Below are positions 40,440 through 53,400 of a stretch of 64,000 nt of DNA, piece by piece (within the stretch, counting starts at the first letter, position 1; every line of letters starts with the position of its first letter). The stretch spans positions 14,448,248 to 14,512,247 of the forward strand of contig CM068551.1 in the NCBI GenBank assembly GCA_035048495.1, given 5' to 3'. The translations under genes and the position numbers were made by a program. The notes under the pieces are model-generated. The model had not been told where the DNA came from. It worked only from the letters and a program-made list of their open reading frames with translations, and searched no databases. This DNA is from Euptelea pleiosperma (lineage: Eukaryota > Streptophyta > Magnoliopsida > Ranunculales > Eupteleaceae).

Positions 40440-41609
40440 GGAAAAGTTGATTTGCTCAATGTTGAGTCAGTAGTCACCAATAACCAATTGTAAGTTGTTG
40501 TACCAAGTGTCTTCTCCAGTGAAATACTTTGATCATCGTATATCTGTTGGAAATTTCCTCCCAACAGCAGTATTATATTTCTCCGTTTAAGGAACTCAAT
40601 TCAAGTTCAATTAAGATGCTAAACGTGGGAAACATGAAATTTTCTTTCGGGTTTTAGAACTAAAATGACAAAAAGCTAGGTACATCTCATGGTGTATAAG
40701 AAAAATCTAGACCCTTGCATCTCCAATTTTTTATGTTCTTAGTTCCTTCAAACATGTCATTTCATGTTGGTGTTCTGAATGTGCTATAACAGAGTATCAA
40801 ATGATTAATCTACCCAAAGTGTAAGTTTGGTTTGTTCACCCCAAGAAATTGATACCATGAATGAAGTGGGATCCTCCATGCAAGTTAATCATTTGAAATG
40901 GTTGCGTTAAGTTCTCCTATAAATTATTTGATTGGTGTTTTTGTACAGGATGGGAACTATGTCCTTTCTATCGCATGTGTAGAGCCACTAACCATTAACT
41001 GATCCCATATTCCTTAAAATCTTAGTAACTTGTACACCATGAGTGTTGGACTCCTAAAACTAGTCTACTTATGTTTACTTGAATGTTATGAATAGGATAA
41101 GTATCTTTCATGCAGGAAAAATCTGTGGTTCCTTTTCTTTGTTATTTATGGCAGTGTAATGTGTAGGGCCATTTCGGAGTTGATCTACTGCAGTCACGTT
41201 AATGTCCCAAAATGGAGCAAAGTGTAGGTGTGATACTCTAATGGAGTCGGAGATGCTTGGTCAAGTCTCCCTGCTAATGTTGGTTCATGTGGTTGCTGCT
41301 TCTGGCTTCTCCATACTTTGATAATATTGTAGGTGCTAAATGTGCCAAAGTTGCATGACTTGACCAGTCACATGCGATTTTTCGATAAATGAATGCTACC
41401 TAAATCAACACTATCCCTAAAAAAACACACTAGAAGGGGCAGCGTTTCAATGAATAAATCCGCTTCAATGACAAGCATTGGAGGTGGGATTTTTTTTATG
41501 GGTTTTTTTGCTTTACCCCCCTACTTTATTGATGCAATTTGCATCTCACCCAATGTTTTTAAAATATTTGCATCTCACCCTTTGACCATGGTCAAAGTCG
41601 TTGACCATA
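40440..41609. other. 3' flank of the PPR gene
   Basis: No gene recognised. The frame 41393-41689 lies partly in the next foldback element and is not supported. From about 41460 the text TACTTTATTGATGCAATTTG begins, repeated at 42080. Confidence 0.5.
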
Positions 41610-42205
41610 GATGGCCATTAATGGTCTCCGGATGGACATCCCAATATTTTTTAAATGACTATAATGACCTTAGCAAATTAAATCAATAAAGTAGAACAAG
41701 CAAAAAATCCTCCATTTTTTAGGATATTTTTTTTCAGGATTGTAAGCTCAAAACCTTTCTTCATTTACTTTAGACCCAACCGTAGGTGGACCTACAGACC
41801 AAAAATTAATCTACTTGTTAATTTTTAAGCATTGGATTAGAGTCATTTTCCAGGGTTGATTTTATCCATAGAATTTGAGCATTATTTGGGGTACAAAGAT
41901 CCAATGGTTTGAAATCACTAATCAGGCTGATATTAGGAATGTAGCTCCACTTAGCGATGGGCCCAACATCCGTATGGTTAGTGACCTCTAAGAGTCACTA
42001 ACTCCTCGAAAAAATTATTGGGATGTACTGACCGAAGATGTAAAAATCCTAAAAAAAAGGAGTTTTTGCTTGTACCCCTTACTTTATTGATGCAATTTGC
42101 ATCACACCCAATGTTTTTAAAATATTTGCGTACGTCTCACCTAAGGTCATTATAGTCATTTAAAAAATATTGGGATGTCCATCCGGATCGTTAATGGCCG
42201 TCTAT
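41610..42205. mobile_element. Foldback element holding a family B module in its loop
   Basis: Arms of about 60 bp: CGGATGGACATCCCAATATT and TGACTATAATGACCTTA on the left, TAAGGTCATTATAGTCA and AATATTGGGATGTCCATCCG on the right. The region just outside the left arm (41508-41585) is also repeated in direct orientation just inside the right arm (42075-42140). The loop (41760-41995) holds a family B module (GTAGGTGGACCTACAGACCA; AATCACTAATCAGGCTGATA). Confidence 0.65.
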
Positions 42206-42316
42206 TTTTTTCTATCATTGTATTAGTTTATGTAGGTAAAATGGTGGATATTTCAAAACATAGAAAGCTAAATGATTTTATCATGAAAAAGTAATAATCC
42301 ACGAAATATTATGGTA

Positions 42317-42550
42317 GAATATGCTTGGAAGCCTTAGAAGTGTACTAAATGCAAGGCATTGGGACACAGTTCTATTGGGTGTGGGGTGAACAGTGGTAAG
42401 ATACGTAAAATATAGGTGCAAAAGGCAAATGTATCAAAGGAAACTGAAAAAATAGCATATGGAAGGAAAGCGGACAACTCGGTAGGGATCAACGAAGAAG
42501 ATAAAGATCACTCACGATGGACTGTGGTTAACCAAACCAAAAAAAAAAAA
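42317..42550 (+). pseudogene. LINE ORF1 remnant with CCHC zinc knuckle
   Basis: Translation gives EYAWKP, a stop, then KCTKCKALGHSSIGC, a CX2CX4HX4C knuckle with the WKP lead-in usual in plant L1-type LINE gag proteins. The next frame contains DHSRWTVVNQTKKKKE, like the linker after the knuckle. One in-frame stop and no reverse transcriptase nearby: a short dead fragment. It ends against an LTR that starts at 42558. Confidence 0.65.
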
Positions 42551-42557
42551 GAAATAA

Positions 42558-43736
42558 TGTATCAGACAATAAGATTGATCCGTCGTACGGTGGACCCTAT
42601 CGGTACCGTATTTTTCGACTAATAAGATGATTACACGTGGCACTGGCACAGCACGTGTGGAATATAAAAAGTTGACACCTGACATCTTGAAGCATGCGTG
42701 AATAAATGCGCCGAAGGAATCTGCAAAGACAGCTATCAACTTTTTTCAGTCGCACGTCATTCACAAGCAGAAAGAGCCACGTGTCAAATGAGACATCCGA
42801 GGAAAGTGCATCTCGGGACAGGTTAGTAACGGAACGCATTGAAGATTCAGCAATAAATATGTCGGTAAAGCATTCAACATTTCCCGACATATTAGATAGC
42901 ATTACACTTAACGGGATTAACATTCAACTCATCCCGACAAGTTCGACATTATACTTAATGGGATCAACAATCAATCTATCCTAACAAATTTAACGACATA
43001 CTTGACGGGATTGACATTCAACTCATCCCGATAAGTTCAAATGACATACTTGACGGGATTGACATTCAACTCATCTCGACAAGTTCAAACGACATACTTG
43101 ACGGGATTGACATTCAACTCATCCAGACAAGTTCAAACGATATACTTGACGGGATTGACATTCAATTCATCCTAACAAGTTCAAAAGACATACTTGACAG
43201 GATTGACATTCAACTCATCCCAACAAGTTCAGCATTATACTTGATCGTCAAGGCAATCAATCTTTCACGTCAGTATCTACATCTCATACTTAAGCAGCGA
43301 AGCTTTCTTCCCCTCCCGACAAGTAACAAAATCAAAACTCTACTAAACAGCTAAGTATCTCAACCATTATATCTATTGCATGTGGAGCATCTAGTCAAGG
43401 GTGCCACTTGGCAACAGGTTCAATCATTATTGTATTCCTACCACTTTCTCTCATTCAAGATATGTGCCGTATATAAGACTGACACCTCAGCAATTACAAA
43501 CCTAACTGAATGAGAGAATCTCAGATCCAATAGGAAGAGGTTGTATCTAACAAACTCTTCCCAGATCAAATCTGATCAACGAGAAGTGGAGACTTGGAAG
43601 ATAAGTCATCCGACTCTCAGTCTATAAGTATGTTATATTTAGAACTGAGAAAAGGATCTTGATCTCCCGATTTAAGATTAACAAGACTTTCTTGATACTA
43701 ACTAGATCGTCGAATCATTGTCAACAGGTGCCCCAC
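42558..43736 (+). mobile_element. Ty3/gypsy-type LTR with minisatellite
   Basis: Starts TGTATCAGACAATAAG beside the LINE scrap and ends near TCATTGTCAACA. It is followed directly by GGTGCCCCACCGTCGTC, which resembles the primer-binding region TGGCGCCCACCGT of plant Tat/Athila-type gypsy elements. A TATA box (GTATATAAG at about 43469) is followed by a leader. The 48-bp minisatellite lies in the U3 part. The right boundary is uncertain by a few bases; the matching 3' LTR was not found in the window. Confidence 0.6.
42910..43243. repeat. 48-bp minisatellite, about seven units
   Basis: The unit is GACGGGATTGACATTCAACT followed by CATCCCGACAAGTTCAAACG and ACATACTT. Outer units are more diverged than inner ones. 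Within the unit GGGAT and ATCCC form a small inverted pair. Confidence 0.92.
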
Positions 43737-44130
43737 CGTCGTCTTTGAAGAGATTGACTCGTCAGCTGCAGCAAGGGGACGACCGAATCACAAGACTTCA
43801 GATTCTCTCCACCTGGCAGACCTACATTGAGATACGAATCATTTTAACCTCGAAGATTGTGTGGGATAAGATCATATATTTTTCCCCACAGACCCTAAGT
43901 TGCAACCGAGTAAGATCATCACGAGATTCTGAAAGTTGAATGTTCATTGAGTGAGAACGTATGTTGAATTTGTGCTTCAAATCTTCATGTTTGAACTTTG
44001 ACTTTGTCTTCAGTTGAGTTTTTTCACTTTGGATTGTTCTTCTTCAACTTTTGCTCTTCTTCGATTGGTTGATGAAGTCCACTTGATCATTGATACTTCA
44101 GTCTTCAGAGAACTCCTAACAAATGAGATA
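43737..44130 (+). mobile_element. Leader of the gypsy-type element
   Basis: Sequence downstream of the presumed primer-binding site. A 73-codon frame (43718-43939) crosses the LTR border; it may include a gag start but I see no gag motif. The element is truncated near 44130. Confidence 0.4.
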
Positions 44131-44251
44131 AATTAAAAAATAACTACTCGTTCCTAGGATTGACAATATAGACTTTTCAATAACTAGGTATCTTTCTATC
44201 GAGTTAGATTTTGATGAAAACATATTTTCAAAGAATTTAACATCTCTAAAG

Positions 44252-44371
44252 TTATTTTACAGTAATATTAATATTGTCATCGACACTATTTATACTAGTT
44301 ATTATGGCCCGTGCTAAAGGACATGCGAAAAATATAAAAAAGTAAAAAATATTAATATTACTGTAAAATAA
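44252..44371. repeat. Short inverted repeat with 24-bp perfect arms
   Basis: TTATTTTACAGTAATATTAA (44252 on) pairs with TTAATATTACTGTAAAATAA (ending 44371), separated by about 72 bp. It could be a small MITE; no clear target duplication. Confidence 0.75.
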
Positions 44372-46479
44372 ATAGAAGTATAAGAAATAATAATAGTCTT
44401 TTCAATTCATAAAAGGCCATTTCTATATAGATGGCATATTAATGCAAATGTCACATACATTGGATGATTATCTTAATATCGGAATATAAGTTTTCTTTTA
44501 TAAACAATCATGCATTATTATTTTGAAATAACACAATAAAATTGTTAAGATCATTTGATTGGTGTAATTTTTTTCTAATTAACAATGTAGAACATCTTTG
44601 TCATTTTACAAACATAATTATCATTATCAGTTGACCTTACCTCACAGACTTGACCACCAAGTAATTGATTCAGATGTTGTGATACACTACCTAAATAGCA
44701 AGCCGAGATGCAATGTTTGGCTTCTAGAGTTAATTTTTCAAATAAAACTGAATAGGATATGTACATGTAATTTAAAATTATACATAGTAATTGATTATAT
44801 CGAAAATTAATCAGGTTGATCTTTTTTATTGAAGTTCCTTCCATAAAAAAATTTCTCTTGTGCATGCATGGAGAACATTTTAGGCATCCCATAGCAAAAT
44901 CTAGAAAAATGTGTTTTCATTATTCAGAAAATGTCACTTATACATGAAAATATTCCCAGATGTGATGGCCCTACGCATTGTGTAGGTTGTGATTCCCAGA
45001 TAGTCTAATCGTCTAAGACATCCATCCACACCTACCATTCAACATTTAATTACATAAATGCCATAACATATAAGAGGGCCGCCACCACATTAGGGAAAAA
45101 GAAGTAAGCTTGAACCGCCACTCACAAAAGGTTATGTGGCATACTTTCGGGCCCACTAACTAGTGACTATCTACCTTTGATAAGTGATTTGGAATTGTAG
45201 ATTTGGGGATCTTTTCAACATTGTTTCATAAACAGGCTCATGTGTAGTTAAGTATTTTTTATTTTATAAGTAGATGTGTAGGATCATGTGTAGGTAATTT
45301 CAAGCCCAAGATTAAGAAAAACTCGATTCCAACAACTATAAATCACGTTAATGGGGTATTTTAATAATTAGAGCATAGAAGGAAGACAAAACAAAAGAAA
45401 ACAATAAGGATCGAAAAGCTATGTCATCTATCTTTCCTACGAATAATAAAAAAAATACTCAAAAAACAAATTTGATAGTACAAAAGGGAGAGTAGAGAGA
45501 ACACCCCATAGTTCTCTCTCTTACCTCAAAAAGAGAAAAACAAAAGAAAGAACAGCACCCGGGAACTCCTCCATGATCTTCCTCATTTACCTTCTCGCTC
45601 TCTTCTACCCACCATCTCATTTCAACATTGTAAATTATAGACAAACTTGCATAAGAAAAAAAAATCGTAGTGTTCATGTAGGAGACTCGCAGTAAGTAAA
45701 ATGAAATCTTAGATGCATTCATTTTATTTTGTTATTATTAACAAAAACTAAGATTTCTCTTATTTATCTTCTCAATTTTCAAACACAAACATCACTACAA
45801 CCTCTACATTTTCCACAAACGCCACAAAAGAAGAGCGTTCAATCTCTGCATGCCAACTAATATAGATTTAGAGTGCAAAACATACCTAACGTGGAACTTC
45901 TTCAGAAATTTTACTCCAATAATTTTGCCAACAATTGTTGGTTCTTGCAATGAAGAATACAAAATTTTTAAAAAATTAAGAAGAATTTTTGAAAGAGTAA
46001 TAAAGTTTAAAGACTTACAGAGTCAGAGAAAAAGTTGCATGAGAGACGTTTTATAGTTGAGAGCAGGAGGGGATGTGTTGGAATGCAAGACGTCTAACAA
46101 AGTGATTATATAATCCATAACAATTTATTTAATCCTTTTCTTTATCACATGTGAAAGTTAAAATACAAATAGACAAACCAAAAGGCTTGTATCCTAGTAA
46201 GTTGTAACATACTTTTGGGAAAAAAGAAATGTAGTATCATATGAGGATGATAATGTTGTATCGCCGTCCCTATGTTCGAACCATTGGATGTCTTCGAGTT
46301 TAAATGGTGTGAATCCTAAGGATCATTAGCGTTCTAGACTGGGCCTATGAACAACAACCACTGGGGATGATCTTAAAACCTTCCATTTGGGATTACATAA
46401 GAAAGCATTAACTACAAATAAAAAAAACCACAAATACTAAATAAAAAGTAGTGATAATATTCAATGAATACACATAAAA
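44372..46479. other. Intergenic, no gene recognised
   Basis: AT-rich DNA. Frames up to 105 codons (for example 44575-44892 minus and 45850-46056 plus) show no recognisable domain and no codon structure that convinces me. No repeat shared with the rest of the window was seen. Confidence 0.45.
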
Positions 46480-46990
46480 ATAAAAAATAAAATAGATGAA
46501 GAAGAAGAATAAGAAAAGGGGGACAAGAGCACCTCTAGTACTACCCCACTGTCGATGGCACATCCTCCATGACCGGTTGTCCCTCCATCCTCCATTCGGC
46601 AATACCACAGACGTCGACCACCATCGCCATGGCCAACCTCCAATACCGATACCATGGACACCGATTTGCAACAACAACAAAAATTAATAAAAGTGGAGGT
46701 TAAAAAAATCGAGGGTTTTCAGCATCTCTTCTACGCCGACAAGGATTAGAAAAAGGGAAAAAAATAAAGCATGCATCTCGTCCACCTTCCATTCACCGTC
46801 CATGGCCAACCTCCAAGGCCAGCACCATGGACGCTAGCTTACAACAACAGCAAAATAATTAATAAAAGAGGTAAAAATAAAAGAAGAGAAAAATTGGAGG
46901 TTTTCAGCATATCCTCCACCCCGGCACTGCCACCACAAAATGGCATCGGCACCACCACCACAAATTCACTTAACCAACTCTAATGGCGAG
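46480..46990. repeat. Two diverged tandem units, about 260 bp
   Basis: CCATGGCCAACCTCCA occurs at 46627 and 46800. Each is followed by ACCATGGAC, CAACAACA-rich text, AATTAATAAAAG and GAGGTTTTCAGCAT or GGGTTTTCAGCAT. This looks like a decayed tandem repeat or part of a retrotransposon. Confidence 0.6.
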
Positions 46991-47048
46991 AGATAGGTTG
47001 TGAAAAATGGGTTTTATTAAGTCATAACTAAAAAATCAAAGAAACTTT

Positions 47049-48295
47049 TGTAAAAAATAATTTCTTATTCTAGTTTTGGCAAAAATTCCGTGTGACAAAC
47101 ATTCTTGTAACCGTTCCTACGAGCACTAATGAAGCTTCGAAGATGTTGTGGTACACATTCTTCGTCAACTACATGAAGACTAAAAGATGAAGATCGCAAG
47201 AATCAGACGGTTGACGACATGAGTCATCTGCGTAACTGCTTCTCACCTGTTAAAGATAGTGTACGCTCGCATAGGAAGGTAAGAGACTTAATGACCATGG
47301 AAATAAGATATTAAAATCTGATTAATTGTTGAACTAAGTCAAAAGACGAACCCTAGTCATTTCGTGCTAACAGAGGTAAAAATATTGACTAAAAAAAGTC
47401 CAATCGATTGGACTGTGAGAACCAAATGATTGGACTCTACACGATAGAAACTTCCCAGAGTGCAATCGATTGGAGTCTTCTCTACAATCGATTGGACCAG
47501 TCCGATCAATTGGACTGTGAGAACCAATCGATTGGACCATACGGGACAGAACTTCCAAAATACCCAATCGATTGGACCCTAAGTACAATCGATTGCTCTT
47601 ACAAACAAAAACTCATCCGTACAGTACAATCGATTGGACTGGAGTACAATCGATTAGACTTCGCAGAAAGTGTCAAATTTTATATCCAATTTTTTGGTCC
47701 CTTATGCCCACGACTTGCACAACCTAGGGATTCTATTATTTTATAAATAGAGCACTCTTGAGCTATACAATTTACACAAGAGAGAAAAGAGTTAGCTTTA
47801 TAAATTAAGAATAGTCATTGTTTAAGAGAAAAGCCCTAGCTTTCACTATTTACCTTGTGAGGTTTTTCTCTTCCTTAAGATCAAAGCTTAGAGCTTGATC
47901 CTCACTCTACTTAGGTTTTCCATTTAGAATCTTAACCTAGTTAGTCAGAGAGTACCAGTGTGACACAACACCGTCTGGATGTGGTCCCGTTGTTTTTCCT
48001 TGGCTAAGATTTCTACGTAAAAACTCGCATGTGTTCTACGTTGATTGTTTGTCTTCCACATTTTGTTTAGATTGTTACAAATGATACAGAGAAAATATAT
48101 CACGGGGATATATTCAATCTATTTCGATTGTAATAATCATATTATAATCAATCAAGTGTTTCATACTATGACATGCGATTTGATTTTCCCTACCAAGACT
48201 AGGAAATTGTGTTAAGTTAAAAAGAATTTTAATACCTAATCAACCCCGCCCCCCGCTTCTTGGTATTCTGAATAAAGAGAAATGACTGAATTTCA
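47049..48295 (+). mobile_element. Solo LTR, CCAATCGATTGG family (copy 3)
   Basis: Homologous to 1186-2757 but shorter (about 1.25 kb). It starts TGTAAAAAATAATTTC and ends near CTGAATTTCA. The flanking 5-mers are ACTTT (47044-47048) and AATTT (48296-48300), one mismatch. The palindrome array is at 47400-47655 with about nine motifs, and TATAAATAG is at 47741. No internal domain adjoins. Confidence 0.8.
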
Positions 48296-48354
48296 AATTT
48301 CATGAAAAAACCTAATAAAAACTCTAAGACAAACAAACCTAATCAAAATTTTTA

Positions 48355-50460
48355 AATAAAAGAAGATTTTTTTTACCTCTTTAAAAGGGAAGGATTTTTT
48401 AGCATCACAAAATTTAAAAAGCAAAAACTCTCCAAAAAAACAAATCCATAGATATCTTAACAACCCTAGAACATTAAAACTACAATATTCATATTAAAAG
48501 AAATAAATTAATCCCCACCAAAACAAATCGAAAGGCTCAACTATTTGAACGATTTGTAAGAAAACGAAATAAAAATAGATACGTAAAAGATTGATTAGTA
48601 GAAAGATCCACTGTGAAAATAATTGATTCGTTGCAAGAACTAAAAAGGTATAAAAAGTGAAGAGATCAAACCAATTTGGATCTCTTCGGTTGGAAATCTC
48701 CCCGCCTTCTTTTTGTCCTCCAACGAAGCTAAGCATGCACATCTTCTTTGTAAGAGATGAAATGAAGGTAGAGAGAGACGGAAGGTTTGGAGAGAATCAT
48801 TTTCAATATGGACAAAGAAAGATGATGACATGGTACATTTTGGAAAGAGAATAGACTTTTAGGAAAGAAGAATTTAATGAATTAATCAATGAGAGTTTTT
48901 AGGAAGAATGAAGAGAGTTTTTAAGAAGAATAAATGTAAAAAGATTGCTAAATATTGAAGGTAATTTTTTTAATAAATGAAACATTTTGGTTTGAAGATA
49001 GCCGTTTTGAGTAGGGAGAATGAAAGATGGTTTACCTCTTTAAAAAAGAAGGATTTTTTAGCATTATGAAATTTATAAAGTAAAAACCCTCCAAAAAAAT
49101 CCATGGATATCTTAACAACCCTAGAACATTGGAAACGCATTATTCGAATTAAAATATATAAATTAATCCCCACAAAAAAAAAATCAAAAGGCTCAACTAT
49201 TTGAATGATTTCTAAGAAAACAAAATGAAATAGATACGTAAAAAATTGATTAGCAGAAAGATCCACAGTGAAGATAAAATTATTTCCATAGGGATGATTC
49301 ATTGCAAGAACTAAAAAGGTAGAAAAAAATGAAGGGATCAAACCAGTTTGGATCTCTTCAGTTGGAAATCTTCTCGCCTTCTCTTTGTCCTCCAACGGAT
49401 CTAAGCATCCACATCTTCATGAGAGATGAAATGAGGGTTGAGAGAGACGGAAGGTTTGGAGAGAATCATTTTGAATAAGGACAAAGAAAGATGATGACAT
49501 TGTACATTTTAGAAAGAGATGAGACTTTTACAAAAGAAGAATTTAATGAATTAATCAATGAGAGTTTTTAGGAAGAATGATGAGAGTTTGTAAGAAGAAT
49601 AAATCTAAAGAGATTGCTAAATATTGAAGGTAATTTTTTTTGGTAAACGAAATGATTTCATTTAATCGATGAGATCGGTTTTTAAGAAAAATAAATGAAA
49701 TGTTTTGGTTTGAAGATAGTCGTTTTGAGTAGGGAGAATGAAAGATGGTTTACCTCTTTAAAAGGGAAGGATTTTTTAGTATCATAAAATTTCGAAAGCA
49801 AAACTCCAAAAATAAATTAATAAATATTTTAACAACCCTAGAACATTAAAAACACAATATTCAGATTAAAAGATATAAATTAATCCTCGCAAAAAAATCG
49901 AAAGGCTCAACTATTTGAATCATTTCTAAGAAACAAAATGAAATAAATACGTAACAGATTGATTTCACATGGATGATTCGTTGCAAGAATTAAAAAAATA
50001 AAAAATTCGGTTGAAAATCTCCCAGCCTTATCCTCCAATGGAACTAAGCGTCCACTGCAACTAAGCATTCATTGCATATTCCCGAGATATGAAATGAGAG
50101 CTGAGAGAGATGGATGGTTTGGAAAGAGTCATTTTGAGTTTGGACAAAGAAAGATGATGATGTGGTATATTTTGGAAAGAGAATAGACTTTTAGAAAAGA
50201 AGAATTTAATGAATTAATCAATGAGAGTTTTTAAAAAGAATAAATGGAAAGAGATTGCTAAATATTGAAGGTAATGTTTTCTCATAAATAAAACGATTTT
50301 CACTTAGTCGATGAGATCAGTTTTTACGAAGAATAAATGAAACGTTTTGGTTTGATCAAGATAGTCCTTTTGAGTAAGGAAAATGAAAGATGATGATGTG
50401 GCACCTTTTGGAAAGGAAAGAGATTTTAGGAAGACGAATTTAAGGAATTAATCGATAAGA
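48355..50460. repeat. Tandem array of about 650-720 bp units, three copies
   Basis: Units begin near 48355, 49021 and 49738; a partial fourth starts at 50386. Each has TTTACCTCTTTAAAAGGGAA, ATCTTAACAACCCTAGAAC, AAAAGGCTCAACTATTTGAA, then a GA-rich stretch and TTTTGGTTTGAAGATAGTCG. Parallel frames in units 1 and 2 (minus strand) carry indels and stops, so coding is unlikely. Confidence 0.85.
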
Positions 50461-50489
50461 TTTTTTAGAAAAAGTGAATTGAAACATGA

Positions 50490-53400
50490 TTTTTCTGTGT
50501 CATTGGTTACGGAATACCACATTTCAACATCATTTTTAATTAATCCGATACTTGTTCATTCAAATCCTGTAAAAAATACAAGCTTGCATAGTAGCTTGTA
50601 TCGGATGTCGATCCGCACTCGGGGTTAAGGCAACGCATATTAAAAAATATTGAACAGAAAATCCCCAAAAATGGTGGAGGGGTGAGAATGAGATGAAGCT
50701 CACTTTAAAATATCCATTTTGGAGAGATTTTCATTACTAACAATAAGAACGTAAAAATAAAACAAACTCTACTAAATTATCATTAGTTCATTAATCCGAA
50801 GCTCATTACAAAATCTGAATCAAATAAGAAATAATTAGAACTAAACTAGAAAGCAAATAAAGAGATTGATAAGAGAGAGAAACTAAAATAGAGAGAAAAA
50901 CATGAGAGAAAGTTCTAAAACTTGGAGAGAGAAAGAGTCTTAGAGAGAGGGAGACAAAGAAAATAGATGAAGAATGAAGAGTGTAGAGAGGAAAAATAAA
51001 TAAAGAGAAAGCTAGAGAGAGAAAGAGGACTAGCAAGATCTAGAGAGAGAGAAAGCTCACCATATGATCTCACCTTGGGATGGAGGAGAATGGACTGCCT
51101 CGATGGAGATGTCCATGGTTGTGGGGATTCTGGGCAAGGTGTGGGTGGTGCTCACAAGAGTGATATCGAACGGCAAGTGTTGAAGAAGGCGAACCCGGCA
51201 AGACTCACGGCTAGATGAGATAGTGGTGGAGGAGGACTTTCAGTCCAATTTCTTGTCGTTTGGGATCTAGCCAACAATGTGGATAACTGGCCGGCTTGAA
51301 GAGTGTTCCACGTTGTTGCAGCAAAAGGGTTTGAGAGCCTGTGCAAGTCGTTTGGAGGTCCAGCAACGTCATGTGGCCCTAGAAACCTACGGGAGTTGCG
51401 GGTGGGATCGTGAAGGGGACTGGAGGGTTGCAGGCTTAATGCAGCCCATGGGTATGGTGCTGGAGGGGGTAGCGGCTAGGAGCAGGGTGCTTAGAAGAGC
51501 AACCAGTGAGTTGCAGCCCCGGTTGTGAGTGTGGACGACTGAGAAGGTATGCAGTTCGGTCAGTGGAGAAGCTTTTCGGTGAATGAAGGTTGTAGCAGCA
51601 AGAAGATGAGGTCTGCAACTCCTCCGATGATGGAGTTGTAGACGGTGGATGAGATCTTTGATGAGGTGAGCAAGATGGTGGAAAGTCCAGGCCGTATGAA
51701 TAGCACGGCTAAGTTTGCAGCCTGATCAAGAGGATGCTGACCGGTGCTGGTAGTGTTAATGGAGGTGGAACCACTGGTGGATATGGTGGTTGTCCAACCA
51801 TTAAAGAGAAGGAGATAACGGCTTGGATCTAAAGTTGCAGGTTGTGGGCGATTGGGTGAAGGAGCAAGTGGAGGTGATGGCAGCACCAGCACTATTGTTC
51901 TTGGTGCATTGAAGCAGATGAGTTGCAGGCATACCTGTACTTGTGGAGTTGTGCCTGTGGTTCCAATGGTGGTGGTTTGCTGGCGGGTTGCAGCAGTGAG
52001 AGGAGAGTTTGGGAATGACAGAAAGTGAGAGGGGAACGGCTTAAAGAGAGAAGGAGAGGTCGAGAAATCATCGGTGTTCACCGGAGTTGCAGAAGCGTCT
52101 GGAGAAGATGGTGGTTTTGGGGTCGGTTTCAATGAAGCACCCGACCACAAGTTATACCAGTCATGGAGGCAGTCGTGAGGATGGTGGAGAGAAGGAGAAG
52201 AGAGAATGAGAGAGGCGTTGCTGGAATAGCAGCTAGTCTACATGGTGGTGGTTGTTGGAGGAGCAGCCACCGTGTATGTTAAGAAGATAGGAGAGATGAT
52301 GGGGTAGGGTTTTCTTTTGGGTTGAGAGATGATGAAGATGAGATAGAGTAGAGATTAGGTTTTTTTTATTTTATAAGGTGTTGAGAGGGTGAGCATGTGA
52401 GTTGCTTTGGTGGAGGTGTTTGTGGGATGATAAATGAGGAATCTCTCCATTAAAGTGGACCCCACTTTCTATCATTTGGTCTCATCGGACCCACATGTGT
52501 TTGGTGTTCCAATACATGCTTTTGTGGATAAACTACACCTTCAATCTATCAAAACTCGGTTCCCATGGCCACCACTTCAATCTCCACCATTTGATGCTTC
52601 GTGGCCCACCTTGTCAGCATGCCTACTAAGGCACCTCCGGTCCAGCAACACCTAACAATCATAGATCAAATCATACTTCTAATAACTATGTATGTCCCAT
52701 TTGAGTAAAACACCATGTATCAACCCCATGGGTCCATATCTTGACCCATGAACTCGACCCATAATCTCATCCCACAACTTGGTTTGCACCATGGTCCAAT
52801 ATTTAAATTGCAATATACGCTGACCATGGGTTGCCTTCCATGCACTTCACATCATCATTGCCATGTGTTGAAAATCTTCTTATTTGTTGATACATCAACC
52901 CATGTATTTCCAAAAAAACGTCAATCATGACCATTCAATATTGATCCAACTGCCCACTTTCTTGGCCCACCAAATTGTCTATCAAACTTGGCCCGTGTCT
53001 TTTGTCGCGAACTAATCATCAAAGCCCCATTCTACCTCTCCACTGTTCTTTTTGTGTCCTAGCCTACATCTTGATCCCGTGCTTTGGCAATTTTCATGTC
53101 CTGGCCCATATTCATTTAATATTTGCCCTTGTGGCTCGTTGACTTGGCCCATTGGCCCATATCTTTGTCCGTGACCCATTAGTCTTCAGGCTTCTCAGGT
53201 GGTGGTTTGTAGCTAGGTCCACCACTCTTCCAGCTTGGCCGTTCTTTAACTTCGCCAACTCCACTGTCTTGGTTCCGCTTTTTATTCCACATGGTTCACT
53301 GATCTTTGATCGTGACTTTCATGATTGATCGCAGGCCCACCAGTCTCGAGAATTGCCCGATCGAGTTTTCTACAATAATGAGAAATGCGTAATGAGACTT

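Noticed and set aside
42910..43243. Possible CRISPR-like array
   Set aside because: The units are contiguous with no unique spacers, and this is a plant LTR; it is a minisatellite.
45850..46056. 68-codon frame ending in a basic stretch
   Set aside because: No similarity recognised and no codon or promoter evidence.
51560..52150. 196-codon minus-strand frame, proline/serine/threonine-rich
   Set aside because: Low complexity, lies inside a 3.1-kb repeat, and the other copy of the repeat does not keep the frame.
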